Of a DNA stretch of 64,000 bases, positions 32,462 through 41,541 are shown one piece after another. A program made the position numbers and the translations under genes. The stretch comes from Actinoallomurus sp963799975. Lineage in GTDB: Bacteria > Actinomycetota > Actinomycetes > Streptosporangiales > Streptosporangiaceae. Under the pieces are notes generated by a model that searched no databases, was not told where the DNA came from, and was given only the letters and a program-made list of their open reading frames with translations. Location: assembly GCA_963799975.1 (NCBI GenBank), contig CAWCZF010000006.1, forward strand, positions 1,798,001-1,862,000. The letters run 5' to 3'. The stretch's first letter is position 1; each line of letters opens with the position of its first letter.

Positions 32462-32468
32462 GCGGCAT

Positions 32469-32474
32469 ACCGTA
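32469..32474 (-). promoter_or_regulatory. -10 hexamer TACGGT, leaderless layout
   Basis: TACGGT, seven bases (ATGCCGC), ATG 32461 of the XRE gene on the minus strand. Confidence 0.35.
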
Positions 32475-32580
32475 TGACCGTGGGAACTCGCGCGCTACCG
32501 ATATCGCATCACCTCGTGCATGCTTTCTCAATACCGGACATCGGCATCCCGGCCGCAAAACGTCACCGGGGGATGGAGTT

Positions 32581-32901
32581 ATGCCTAAAATGACGAATGA
32601 TGACGTTCATCAGCTTGCCGAGAAACTCGCCGACGACTGCACAAAAGCGGGCCTTCGTGCCGAAGTGCTCGCGCCCACCCGCGTACGGGTCGGCGCGCCC
32701 GGCGGCCACGCGCGGCTGACCGAAACGGTGTGCTGCATGCCGCTGCCGCACGGGGACGAGAGCCTGATGTGGTGGTGGTCCTGGGGCGAGCCGATCAGCC
32801 CGGCGTCCCACATCCCGGACGCCGTCCGCGTCATCTCCCGCGTCCTCGCGCCTCCGCCGCCGGGCGGCGACGACCTCGCGTCGCGACCGCTGCGCGCTTG
32901 A
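32581..32901 (+). CDS. small protein of unknown function, divergent from XRE gene
   Basis: 106 residues. NDDVHQLAEKLADDCTKAGL is an amphipathic helix, followed by beta-type RAEVLAPTRVRVGAP and a Trp-rich MWWWSWGEPI. No family recognised. ATG 32581 is chosen because GGAG lies just upstream; the frame stays open to 32434 but that part overlaps the divergent XRE promoter. Codon use (early AT-rich codons AAA ATG ACG AAT GAT) differs from the rest, which is common at 5' ends. Likely regulated by the XRE neighbour. Confidence 0.65.
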   Translation: MPKMTNDDVHQLAEKLADDCTKAGLRAEVLAPTRVRVGAPGGHARLTETVCCMPLPHGDESLMWWWSWGEPISPASHIPDAVRVISRVLAPPPPGGDDLASRPLRA

Positions 32902-33051
32902 CGTTCTGGCAGGTCAGCGGCCCTGTGACACCCAGCGCACCGCTCTCGCGCGGCAGGATGCGGCAGTGGGCGCGGCGTCACGTCGCCTCCTCCTGACGGC
33001 CGGTGAGCGTGACCCACGGTTACGATGGCCGGTCCGTGGAGGGAGAGCGCC

Positions 33052-33771
33052 GTGCACGTTCGCCGGATCGTGGATCTGTCGGTGCCGCTGTCGGAGTCGA
33101 CCCAGGTCTATCCCGGTGATCCGGTCCTGCGGGCCGAGTCGGCCGCCACCATCGAGGCGGACGGGTTCAACCTGCTCAGCCTGCGGCTCGGCTCGCAGAC
33201 CGGCACCCACGTCGACGCGCCGTACCACTTCCGCGCGGACGGCGCCCGCGTCGACGAACTCGACCTGACGCTGTTCGCCGGCGAGGGCGTCGTCATCGAC
33301 GTCACCGGCCTCGCGCCGCGCGCCCGCATCACCTGGGACCTCATCGCGCGCGCGGCCGCGCGGCTGCGGCCCGGTGTACTCGCGCTCCTGCACACCGGAT
33401 GGCCGAGCCGGTACGGCCGCGACGCCTACTTCGACCATCCGTTCCTCGACGCGGACGCGTGCCGCCGCATGCTCGGCCTCGGCGTACGCACCTTCCTGCT
33501 CGACTTCCCCAGCATCGACGAGACCACGGACGCCCGGCACCCGGGCGAGGGATTCCCCGCGCACCGGCTCGTCGCCTCGGCGGGCGGAGTGATCGGCGAG
33601 AACCTCCGCGGCTTCGAGCAGATCGACTTCACGCCGTTCGTGTCCTGCCTGCCGCTGCGCCTGGCCGGCGCCGACGGCGCCCCCGTACGCGCCGTGGCCA
33701 TGGACCTGGGCATACCCGAGATCCCCGCTGAGGGCCTCCCGGCGAATCTTCCGCGCCGGTCCCCAGCGTAA
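33052..33771 (+). CDS. cyclase-family metal hydrolase (kynurenine formamidase-like)
   Basis: 239 residues. The metal motif QTGTHVDAPYHF fits the H-x-G-T-H-x-D-x-P-x-H-F signature of the cyclase/KynB family, although the first His is Gln here. VRTFLLDFPSIDET and later HRLVASAGGVIGENL match the family core. These enzymes hydrolyse amides or lactones such as N-formylkynurenine. No tryptophan-catabolic genes are adjacent; 46 bases downstream is gabT. GTG 33052 has GGAGGGAG upstream. Confidence 0.8.
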   Translation: MHVRRIVDLSVPLSESTQVYPGDPVLRAESAATIEADGFNLLSLRLGSQTGTHVDAPYHFRADGARVDELDLTLFAGEGVVIDVTGLAPRARITWDLIARAAARLRPGVLALLHTGWPSRYGRDAYFDHPFLDADACRRMLGLGVRTFLLDFPSIDETTDARHPGEGFPAHRLVASAGGVIGENLRGFEQIDFTPFVSCLPLRLAGADGAPVRAVAMDLGIPEIPAEGLPANLPRRSPA

Positions 33772-33817
33772 TGTCGGCAGCATCCGACAGATTTCGGCAC
33801 CAGATCGGCAGAAGCTC

Positions 33818-35164
33818 ATGACCCCGACCTCCGGCATCGAACAGCGCCGTGTCCTCACCACCCCGATCCCCGGCCCGCGTTCGGCCGAGTTGCAGGCGCG
33901 CAAGAGCGCCGCGGTCTCGGCCGGGGTCTCGACCGGCCTCCCGGTCTACGTCGAGAGGGCCGGCGGCGGCATCCTCGTCGACGTCGACGGCAACCAGCTC
34001 ATCGACTTCGGCTCCGGCATCGCCGTGACCACGGTCGGCAACGCCGCACCGCGCGTCGTCGAGCGGGTACGCGCGCAGGTCGCCGACTTCACCCACACCT
34101 GTTTCATGGTCACGCCGTACGCGGAGTACGTCGAGGTGGCCGAGGCGCTGGCCGAGCTGACCCCGGGCGGGCACGAGAAGCGCTCCGCGCTGTTCAACTC
34201 GGGCGCGGAGGCGGTCGAGAACGCCGTCAAGATCGCGCGGTCGGCCACCGGGCGGCAGGCGATCGTGGCGTTCGAGCACGCCTACCACGGGCGTACGAAC
34301 CTGACGATGAGCCTGACCGCGAAGAACATGCCGTACAAGCACCGGTTCGGGCCCTTCGCGGGCGAGGTGTACCGGGTGCCGATGGCCTACCCGTACCGCT
34401 GGCCGACCGGGCCGGAGCACTGCGCGGAAGAGGCGTTCGGGGTGTTCGCGAGCCAGGTGCACGCGCTGGTCGGGGAGGACAACACCGCGGCGGTGCTGAT
34501 CGAGCCGATCCAGGGCGAGGGCGGGTTCGTCGTGCCGCCGCCGGGCTACCTCGCGCGGCTGGCGGACTGGTGCCGCGAGCACGGCGTCCTGCTGATCGCC
34601 GACGAGATCCAGACCGGCTTCTGCCGTACCGGCGACTGGTTCGCCTGCGACCACGAGGATGTGGTCCCCGATCTGATCACCACCGCGAAGGGCATGGCCG
34701 GCGGCCTGCCGCTGGCCGCGGTCACCGGCCGGGCCGAGATCATGGACGCTGTGCACCCGGGCGGGCTCGGCGGCACGTACGGCGGCAACCCGGTCGCCTG
34801 CGCGGCGGCGCTGGGCGCCATCGAGACGATGAAGGCCGAGGACCTGCCGCGACGCGCCCGCGACATCGAGGCGTTGTTCGTGCCGCGGCTGCGTGAGCTG
34901 GCCGACAAGTACCCGCAGATCGGCGACGTGCGCGGACGCGGCGCGATGCTCGCCGTCGAGCTCGTCTCCGACCAGGACGCCAAGACCCCGGACGCCGCGC
35001 TGACCGCCGCCGTGAACAAGGCGTGCCACAAGGAGGGCCTGGTGACGCTGACCGCCGGGACGTACGGCAACGTGCTGCGCTTCCTGCCGCCGCTGTCCAG
35101 CCCCGACCATCTGCTCACCGAGGGCCTGGACATCCTCGAAGGCGCCTTCGCGTCCGCCGTCTGA
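33818..35164 (+). CDS. gabT: 4-aminobutyrate--2-oxoglutarate transaminase
   Basis: 448 residues, class III aminotransferase. SALFNSGAEAVENAVKIAR is the PLP-phosphate loop, LIADEIQTGFCRTG carries the pyridine-N Asp, and TTAKGMAGGLPLAAV contains PLP Lys291. The length and these blocks fit GabT, which converts GABA and 2-oxoglutarate to succinate semialdehyde and glutamate. The aldehyde dehydrogenase 31 bases downstream would take the semialdehyde to succinate. Other omega-amino acid substrates cannot be excluded. Confidence 0.9.
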   Translation: MTPTSGIEQRRVLTTPIPGPRSAELQARKSAAVSAGVSTGLPVYVERAGGGILVDVDGNQLIDFGSGIAVTTVGNAAPRVVERVRAQVADFTHTCFMVTPYAEYVEVAEALAELTPGGHEKRSALFNSGAEAVENAVKIARSATGRQAIVAFEHAYHGRTNLTMSLTAKNMPYKHRFGPFAGEVYRVPMAYPYRWPTGPEHCAEEAFGVFASQVHALVGEDNTAAVLIEPIQGEGGFVVPPPGYLARLADWCREHGVLLIADEIQTGFCRTGDWFACDHEDVVPDLITTAKGMAGGLPLAAVTGRAEIMDAVHPGGLGGTYGGNPVACAAALGAIETMKAEDLPRRARDIEALFVPRLRELADKYPQIGDVRGRGAMLAVELVSDQDAKTPDAALTAAVNKACHKEGLVTLTAGTYGNVLRFLPPLSSPDHLLTEGLDILEGAFASAV

Positions 35165-35195
35165 CCCACCTACCACAAAGCGAGGTATTCGTCTC

Positions 35196-36629
35196 ATGTC
35201 CGACGTCACGCCCTTCTACCTCTCCGGCACCACGGCCACCGGCGAGGACACCCTCCCGGTGACCTCACCGTGGGACGGCTCGGTCGTCGGCGAGGTGTCC
35301 ATCCCGACCGACGCGCAGGTCGAGCAGGCCGTCGCCGACCTGTACGCCGCGCGGTACGAGGCGCAGGCCACCCCCGCGCACGTACGTGCGGCGGCGCTCG
35401 ACCACATCTCCGCGCGGCTGTCCGAGCGCGCCGAGGAGGTCGCGGCGCTGATCACCGCGGAGAACGGCAAGCCGCTGGTCTGGTCGCGCGGCGAGGTCGC
35501 CCGCGCGGTGTCGACGTTCCGGTGGGCCGCCGAGGAGGCACGGCGCTTCGCCGGCGAGCTGCAACGGCTCGACACGGACCCGAACGCGACGGGACGGCTC
35601 GCGGTGGTGCGGCGGTTCCCGCGCGGCCCGGTGCTGGGCATCGCGCCGTTCAACTTCCCGCTCAACCTGGTCGCGCACAAGGTCGCGCCGGCCATCGCGG
35701 TGGGCGCGCCGATCCTCGTCAAGCCGGCGCCCGCCACGCCGCTGACCGCGCTGCTGCTCGCCGAGATCATCGCCGAGACCGACCTGCCGCGGCGGATGGT
35801 CTCGGTGCTGCCGGTCCCGAACGAGAAGATGGCCTCGCTGGTCGCCGACCCGCGCCTGCCGGTGATCTCCTTCACCGGCTCGGGCCCGGTGGGCTGGTCG
35901 ATCCAGCGTGACGCCCACGCCAAGCACGTGACCCTCGAGCTCGGCGGCGACGCCGCGGTGATCGTGAACCACGACTGGCCGGACCTGAAGGCCGCGGCCT
36001 CGCGGGTCGCGCTGTTCGCCAACTACCAGGCGGGCCAGTCGTGCATCTCCGTCCAGCGGGTGTTCATCCACACCGACGTGTACGAGGAGTTCGTGGCCTC
36101 GCTCGTCGCCGCGGTCGAGGAGCTGCCCACCGGCGACCCGACGGCCGACGGCGTGCAGGTCGGCCCGGTGATCAACGACGCGGCCGCAGAACGGATCACG
36201 ACGTGGGTGGAGGAGGCGGCCGAGGCGGGTGCGTCCGTGCTCACCGGCGGCACCCGCGACGGGCGTACGGTCGCGCCGACCGTCCTGTCCGGGGTCCCCG
36301 CCGGCACCAAGATCGCCGAGGAGGAGGTGTTCGGGCCGGTCCTGTCCGTGGCCCGATTCTCCGACCTCGATGATGCCTTCTCGCTGGTCAACGCCTCGAA
36401 GTACGGGCTACAGGCGGGGATCTTCACCACGGACGTGCAGGCCGCGTTCCGCGCGCACCGCGACCTGGAGGTCGGCGGGGTGATCGTGGGCGACGTGCCG
36501 AGCTTCCGCGCCGACCAGATGCCGTACGGCGGATGGAAGGAGTCCGGCGTCGGGCGCGAGGGCCTGCGGTCCGCGATGAACGACCTCACCGAGGAGCGAG
36601 TGATGGTGCTGACCGGGCTCGAACTGTGA
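35196..36629 (+). CDS. NAD(P)-dependent aldehyde dehydrogenase, probable succinate-semialdehyde dehydrogenase
   Basis: 477 residues of the ALDH superfamily. VLGIAPFNFPLNLVAHKVA is the Asn169-type oxyanion region, SFTGSGPVGW the cofactor glycine motif, LELGGDAAVIV carries the general-base Glu and AGQSCIS the nucleophile Cys283. Its position after gabT suggests oxidation of succinate semialdehyde; the sequence itself resembles several ALDH subfamilies (GapN-like, YfmT-like), so no symbol is given. Ribosome site GCGAGG before ATG 35196. Operon of two, possibly three with the cyclase-family gene. Confidence 0.88.
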   Translation: MSDVTPFYLSGTTATGEDTLPVTSPWDGSVVGEVSIPTDAQVEQAVADLYAARYEAQATPAHVRAAALDHISARLSERAEEVAALITAENGKPLVWSRGEVARAVSTFRWAAEEARRFAGELQRLDTDPNATGRLAVVRRFPRGPVLGIAPFNFPLNLVAHKVAPAIAVGAPILVKPAPATPLTALLLAEIIAETDLPRRMVSVLPVPNEKMASLVADPRLPVISFTGSGPVGWSIQRDAHAKHVTLELGGDAAVIVNHDWPDLKAAASRVALFANYQAGQSCISVQRVFIHTDVYEEFVASLVAAVEELPTGDPTADGVQVGPVINDAAAERITTWVEEAAEAGASVLTGGTRDGRTVAPTVLSGVPAGTKIAEEEVFGPVLSVARFSDLDDAFSLVNASKYGLQAGIFTTDVQAAFRAHRDLEVGGVIVGDVPSFRADQMPYGGWKESGVGREGLRSAMNDLTEERVMVLTGLEL

Positions 36630-36672
36630 TCCATGCCCGCGCGGCACGCCGCTTGAGGCCAACGCGATAGGG

Positions 36673-36678
36673 CAACAT
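36673..36678 (+). promoter_or_regulatory. -10-like hexamer CAACAT before pepN
   Basis: CAACAT, seven bases, ATG 36686. Weak hexamer (A2, A5, T6 kept) but in the same position as the other leaderless candidates; no ribosome site is visible. Confidence 0.25.
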
Positions 36679-36685
36679 AGCCGAC

Positions 36686-39160
36686 ATGCCCGCACTCACC
36701 CGTTCGGAGGCGCAGACCCGCGCTCACCTGCTCGACGTCCACTCCTATGCCGTGCATCTCGACCTCGCGCGCGGCGAGGAGGTGTTCGGCTCCACCACGG
36801 TGATCCGCTTCGCCTGCACCGAGCCCGGCGCGGCGGCCTTCGCCGAGCTGCGGCCGGCGGAGCTGCGCCGTGTCGTGCTCAACGGCGCGGACCTGGACCC
36901 GGCGACGCTGCGGGACGGGCGGCTGGCCCTGACCGGGCTGGCCGCCGAGAACGAGCTGCTCGTCGAGGCGGACATGACCTACTCACGTACCGGCGAGGGC
37001 ATGCACCGCTTCACCGACCCCGCCGACGGCGAGGTCTACGTGTACACCCAGTGCGCGCCGGACGAGGCCAGCCGGATCTTCGCGTGCTTCGACCAGCCGG
37101 ACCTGAAGGCGGTCCTGGAGATCTCGGTGACCGCGCCGCCGGACTGGACGGTGCTGAGCAACGGCGCCGGCACGCGCGACGACGACGGGCACTGGGCGTT
37201 CGCCCCGACCGCGCCGCTCAGCAGCTATCTAGCGGTGGTCGTCGGCGGGCCGCTGCACTCGGAGTGGTCCGAGCACGACGGCGTGCCGCTGGGCGTGCAC
37301 TGCCGCCGGTCGCTCGCCGGCCACCTGGACGCCGAGGAGATCTTCGACATCACCCGGCGGAGCCTGGACCGGTACCACGAGCTGTTCGAGGAGCGGTACC
37401 CGTTCGGCAAGTACGACCAGGCGTTCGTGCCCGAGCTCAACTTCGGCGCGATGGAGAACCCGGGTTGTGTGACCTTCCGCGACGAGTTCCTGTTCCGGTC
37501 GGCGGTCACCGACGTCGAGCGGGAGACCCGGGCGATCGTGATCGCGCACGAGATGGCGCACATGTGGTTCGGCGACCTGGTCACCATGCGGTGGTGGGAC
37601 GACCTGTGGCTGAACGAGTCCTTCGCCGAGTACATGGGCCAGCAGGTGATCTCCGAGGTCACCCGGTTCACCACGACCTGGACCGGGTTCGCGGTCAAGC
37701 GCAAGGCGTGGGGGTATGACGCGGACCAGCGGCCGTCCACCCATCCGGTGGCGGCACGCGGCGTGGACGACACCGCGGCGGCGCGTGTGGCCTTCGACGG
37801 GATCTCCTACGCCAAGGGCGCCTCGGTGCTCCGCCAGCTCGTCGCCTGGCTCGGCGAGGAGGCGTTCCTGTCGGGGGTCAACGCGCACTTCGCCCGGCAC
37901 CGGTTCGGCAACGCCGACCTGGCCGACCTGCTGAACGCCCTGTCCGGCGCGGCGGACGGACGTGACGTGCACGGCTGGGCCGAGCGCTGGCTGCGCACCA
38001 GCGGCGTGGACACCCTGCGCGCCGACGGCGCCGCGTTGCTGCACACCGGCACTCCGGGCGAGCCGGCGTCCACGCGCCCCCATCGGATCCTCGTGGGCCG
38101 CTATGACCTGGACGGCTCGGGCCGTCTGACGCTGCGCGACCGCCTGGACGTCGAGGTGCCGGCCGACGGCGCGCGTGCGGAGCTGCCCGAACCGGGCGGC
38201 CGGCCCGACCTGCTGGTCGTCAACGACGGCGACCTGAGCTATGCGAAGGTGCGGCTGGACGAGCGCTCGTGGCAGGCCGTCACCGTGGGGCTGTCCACGG
38301 TCGAGGACCAGCTCACCCGCGCTCTGCTGTGGAACACCTCACGCGACATGGTCCGCGACGGCGAGCTGCCGGCGGCCGACTTCCTCGCCCTCGTCGAGAC
38401 CCACCTGCCCGCCGAGCCGGTCGTCGCCGTCGTGGAGGCCGTGCTGGCGTTCGGCCGGCTGGAGCTGGCCGATCGCTGCCTGCCGCCCGCGCGGCGGCCC
38501 GCGGCGATCGCCGCGCTCGCCGAGGTGTGCCGCCGGATCCTGCGGGATGCCACGGACGCCGGGCTGCGGCTGGCCGCCGTACGCGGGCTGATCCAGTGCT
38601 CGGCGACCGGGGAGGAACTGGCCGTCCTACGGGAGTGGCTGACGGACGGGCGGGTGCCGGGCGGCCCCGACGTCGACCAGGAGCTGCGGTGGAAGGCACT
38701 GCTGCAACTGTCGGCGCTCGGCGCGGCGGGCGAGCCGGAGATCGCCGCGGAGCTGGCGCGCGACCCGAGCGCGGCGGGCTGCCAGGGCGCCGCGCGGTGC
38801 GGCGCGGCGCTGCCGGATCCGGCCGCCAAGGAGCGTGCCTGGCAGCAGTTGTTCAGCGACGGCGCTCTGTCGAACCACCAGCTCACCGCCACCGCCGAGG
38901 GCTTTTGGCAGCCGGCGAACCCGGAGCCGACTGAGGGCTTCGTGGCGCGCTACTTCGCGGAGATCGCCTCGGCCGGCGTACGCGGCCCGACGGTGGCGAC
39001 GGCCCTCGGCCGCACGCTGTTCCCGTCACATGCGGCGACGCCCGCGACCGAGCGCGCGGCTGAGGAGTGCCTGCGCGGCGACCTCACCCCGGCCCTTCGC
39101 CGTGCACTCGCCGACCAGCTCGACGATCTGCGCCGCGCCGTGCGCATCCGCGGGGTGTGA
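36686..39160 (+). CDS. pepN: aminopeptidase N (M1 family)
   Basis: 824 residues, the size of actinobacterial PepN. The substrate motif FGAMEN and the zinc site HEMAH at 288-292 with Glu311 (NESFAEY) are intact. The C-terminal ERAP1-like helical domain starts about residue 520. It removes N-terminal residues from peptides in the cytoplasm; no signal peptide is present. Monocistronic, not obviously linked to the GABA genes. Confidence 0.95.
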   Translation: MPALTRSEAQTRAHLLDVHSYAVHLDLARGEEVFGSTTVIRFACTEPGAAAFAELRPAELRRVVLNGADLDPATLRDGRLALTGLAAENELLVEADMTYSRTGEGMHRFTDPADGEVYVYTQCAPDEASRIFACFDQPDLKAVLEISVTAPPDWTVLSNGAGTRDDDGHWAFAPTAPLSSYLAVVVGGPLHSEWSEHDGVPLGVHCRRSLAGHLDAEEIFDITRRSLDRYHELFEERYPFGKYDQAFVPELNFGAMENPGCVTFRDEFLFRSAVTDVERETRAIVIAHEMAHMWFGDLVTMRWWDDLWLNESFAEYMGQQVISEVTRFTTTWTGFAVKRKAWGYDADQRPSTHPVAARGVDDTAAARVAFDGISYAKGASVLRQLVAWLGEEAFLSGVNAHFARHRFGNADLADLLNALSGAADGRDVHGWAERWLRTSGVDTLRADGAALLHTGTPGEPASTRPHRILVGRYDLDGSGRLTLRDRLDVEVPADGARAELPEPGGRPDLLVVNDGDLSYAKVRLDERSWQAVTVGLSTVEDQLTRALLWNTSRDMVRDGELPAADFLALVETHLPAEPVVAVVEAVLAFGRLELADRCLPPARRPAAIAALAEVCRRILRDATDAGLRLAAVRGLIQCSATGEELAVLREWLTDGRVPGGPDVDQELRWKALLQLSALGAAGEPEIAAELARDPSAAGCQGAARCGAALPDPAAKERAWQQLFSDGALSNHQLTATAEGFWQPANPEPTEGFVARYFAEIASAGVRGPTVATALGRTLFPSHAATPATERAAEECLRGDLTPALRRALADQLDDLRRAVRIRGV

Positions 39161-39168
39161 GGCCGCCG

Positions 39169-39564
39169 TCAGGCCGGCCGCCGGCCTGAGGCGGGATCCG
39201 GCAGGACGCGGCGGGCGACGGTCATGGCGGCCAGCACGCGCGGGAAGCCGGCGTACGGGAGCGCCTGCATGATCGCCTCGACCAGTTCGCCCGGCCGCAG
39301 GCCCGCGCCCATCGCCGCGCCGAGGTGGGCCTCGAGCTGGGGCTCGACGTCGCCGAGGGCGATCAGGACGCCGAGGGTGACCAGCTCCCGCCGGGCCGCG
39401 TCGAGGCCGGGCCGTGCGTGGATGTCGCCGTAGGCGAACTCGACGGCGAGCCGCGACAGGTCCGGCGCGATGCCGGCCAGCGCGTCGAAGGTATGGGCGC
39501 GTGCACCGCCCGTACCGCCGAGCTCGGCCTGCCGGGCGAGGCCGCGCTCGTAGCGTTCGTTCAT
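39169..39564 (-). CDS. carboxymuconolactone decarboxylase-family protein
   Basis: 131 residues. LVTLGVLIALGDVEPQLEAH and LRPGELVEAIMQALPYAGFP are the family blocks. The AhpD-type CxxC is absent (LEAHLGAA at that place), so it is not a peroxidase partner; more like PcaC. ATG 39564 overlaps the dienelactone hydrolase stop as ATGA. The pair suggests degradation of an aromatic-derived lactone. Confidence 0.85.
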   Translation of the reverse strand: MNERYERGLARQAELGGTGGARAHTFDALAGIAPDLSRLAVEFAYGDIHARPGLDAARRELVTLGVLIALGDVEPQLEAHLGAAMGAGLRPGELVEAIMQALPYAGFPRVLAAMTVARRVLPDPASGRRPA

Positions 39565-40304
39565 GCCGCGCGGCCGTGGCGAGCCGTGAAGCCGAGAATC
39601 CGGTGCCAGGAATCCGTGCACGCCTCCTGCCACTGCTCATAGGAGCCATCGAAGAAGGAGTGCGGCGCTCCCTCGTACACGTACATCTCGTGCTCCTTGC
39701 CGGCCGCGTCGAGGCGGGCGGCGAACGCGTCGAAATCCTCCTGCGGCGTGGCGACGTCGTCGCCGGCGAGCAGCATCAGCAGGGGCGCGGACAGCTCCGC
39801 CGTACGGTCGCCGAAGAACCGGGGCGGCCCGTAGAAGCCGACCGCTCCGGCCAGACCGAGTCCGGCGGCTGCCAGCCGCCAGGAGTAACCGCCGCCCAGG
39901 CAGAACCCGACGCTGAACACCGGGCCGTCGCTCCGCTCGCCGATCGCCGCGACGGCCGCGGCGGCGTCGGCCTCGACGCGGCCCGGCTCCAGCCGCGCCA
40001 TGTGCGTGCCTCCGTCGAAGGCTTCGTCACGCGTACCGGTCCCGGCGCTGCGCCCGTAGTAGTCCATCGCCAGCGTGTGAAAGCCCGCCTCAGCGAACCG
40101 TACGGCCAGGTCGTGGTAGAAGGGGTGCAGTCCGCGAAGGTCGGGGAGCAGGAGCACGTTCTGGCCGTTCGGAACGGTCGGCGTCGCACGGTACGCGAGG
40201 AACCGGTTGCCGTCGCCCGCAGTGATCTCCAGGGCCTCCCGGTCGGCCACCGGGCCGGTGACGACGGGAGCGGCGGGCGGGCGGCTGTCGGTGGTGTGAC
40301 ACAT
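39561..40304 (-). CDS. dienelactone hydrolase-family protein
   Basis: 247 residues, alpha/beta hydrolase with the DLH nucleophile Cys in GFCLGGGYSW, Asp in LAGDDVATP and His in APHSFFDGS, the Cys-Asp-His triad. NVLLLPDLRGLHPFY is the first core strand and oxyanion turn. It would open dienelactone-type rings; the neighbour carboxymuconolactone decarboxylase-like gene fits a beta-ketoadipate-like route, but no ring-cleavage dioxygenase is in the window. Divergent from the HTH regulator at 40438, its likely controller. Confidence 0.87.
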   Translation of the reverse strand: MCHTTDSRPPAAPVVTGPVADREALEITAGDGNRFLAYRATPTVPNGQNVLLLPDLRGLHPFYHDLAVRFAEAGFHTLAMDYYGRSAGTGTRDEAFDGGTHMARLEPGRVEADAAAAVAAIGERSDGPVFSVGFCLGGGYSWRLAAAGLGLAGAVGFYGPPRFFGDRTAELSAPLLMLLAGDDVATPQEDFDAFAARLDAAGKEHEMYVYEGAPHSFFDGSYEQWQEACTDSWHRILGFTARHGRAA

Positions 40305-40425
40305 GATCAGATCTCTTTCGATTGCGCGTTTTCGTACGGGACGAGGCTGCCGGAACCCGTGGGAGGCACCAAGACCCCTGGTGTTCGGGTACTAACAGGG
40401 CCACCCTGAGCGGCCGAGACGCGGG

Positions 40426-40431
40426 CATACT
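40426..40431 (+). promoter_or_regulatory. -10 hexamer CATACT, leaderless layout
   Basis: CATACT (four of six to TATAAT), six bases (GGCGGG), ATG 40438. Confidence 0.4.
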
Positions 40432-40437
40432 GGCGGG

Positions 40438-41295
40438 ATGGGAGATTTGGGGACGTTTCTGCGGTCCCGCCGGGCTCGGGTCACGCCGGAGAGCGCGGGG
40501 CTGCGTACCGGTTCCCGCCGCCGGGTGCCGGGCCTGCGCCGGGAGGAGCTGGCCCAGCTCGCCGGGATCAGCGTGGAGTACTACCAGCGGCTGGAGCAGG
40601 GACGCGCCAACCGTCCCTCCGACGAGGTCCTGGAGGCGCTACGCCACGTGCTGCGCCTGGACGACGTCGAGCGCGACCACCTGTACGTGCTGGCCCGGCC
40701 GAACCGCCGCCCGGCGGCGGCGGCCGAGTCCCCGCGTCCGGAGCTGCGCCGCCTGCTCGCCCTCATGAGCGTTCCCGCCATGATCGTCAACGATAGCTTC
40801 GACGTGCTGGCGCACAACCCGATCGCCGGACGGCTCTTCGCAGCGGACAGCGGCGCACCGGACGGAGGGTGGAACCTGGCGCGGTTCCTGTTCCTCGCCC
40901 CCGAGGGCCGCGCGTTCTACGTCGAGTGGGACGACGTGGCCGCCGCCACGGCGGGGCAGCTGCGGGTCGTGGCAGGCCGGTACCCCGGCGACCCCGGCCT
41001 GGCCGGGCTGCTACGTGATCTGCGGACGGGCAGCGAGACGTTCCGGCGTCTGTGGTCCGGCGGTGACGTCGACCTGCGGACGCACGGGGTCAAGAGCCTC
41101 CGGCACGCCGAGGTGGGCGCGCTGACCCTCGCCTATGAGAACTTCGACCTGGCCGGCGACTCCCGGCAGCGCCTGGTCTCCTTCACGGCCGAGCCCGGCA
41201 GCCCCAGTGAGGCCGCGCTCCAGCTCCTCGCCACGCGCGGGCTCGTGATCGCCGGAGAAAACGCAGTGCCCGCGGGCCGCGGCCTCCTCCCCTAG
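40438..41295 (+). CDS. XRE regulator with MmyB-like ligand-binding domain
   Basis: 285 residues. HTH at ~30-85: VPGLRREELAQLAGISVEYY, then RLEQGRANRPSDEVLEALRH. The C-terminal half is the MmyB-like PAS-type domain (MIVNDSFDVLAHNPIAGRLF, ending TAEPGSPSEAALQLL) that in known members binds a fatty acid-like ligand. Divergent from the dienelactone hydrolase operon, so it probably controls it. Start fixed by CATACT six bases upstream and by the family N terminus (LGTFLRSRRARV). Confidence 0.88.
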   Translation: MGDLGTFLRSRRARVTPESAGLRTGSRRRVPGLRREELAQLAGISVEYYQRLEQGRANRPSDEVLEALRHVLRLDDVERDHLYVLARPNRRPAAAAESPRPELRRLLALMSVPAMIVNDSFDVLAHNPIAGRLFAADSGAPDGGWNLARFLFLAPEGRAFYVEWDDVAAATAGQLRVVAGRYPGDPGLAGLLRDLRTGSETFRRLWSGGDVDLRTHGVKSLRHAEVGALTLAYENFDLAGDSRQRLVSFTAEPGSPSEAALQLLATRGLVIAGENAVPAGRGLLP

Positions 41296-41529
41296 AAGGC
41301 CACGCCCGCGAGCTCCCGCCGTCCCGCGCGCCCCGGTTGTTGTGAATCCGGTACGCGGGATTCCGGCCCGTCTTGCGCGCCAAGGACGAATCCCCTGTTT
41401 CATCCAGACGCCCGGGCCACCCGTGGTGGTCTCGTGGTCGCGGACAGGCGGTGCACGCCCCATCCAGCGTGCCTCTATTGTGACGCTGACCAGGCCTCTT
41501 GGGCAAAGACCGGCTTGTTCTGGTGCCCA

Positions 41530-41535
41530 TATAAT
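41530..41535 (+). promoter_or_regulatory. consensus -10 TATAAT, leaderless layout
   Basis: Perfect TATAAT, six bases (CTGTTC), ATG 41542 of LysR copy 1. The start site would be at or next to the A of the ATG. No good -35 is visible at 17 bases, so activation by a regulator is possible. Confidence 0.65.
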
Positions 41536-41541
41536 CTGTTC

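Noticed and set aside
39169..39564. Carboxymuconolactone decarboxylase-like gene as an AhpD peroxidase
   Set aside because: The required CxxC pair is missing.
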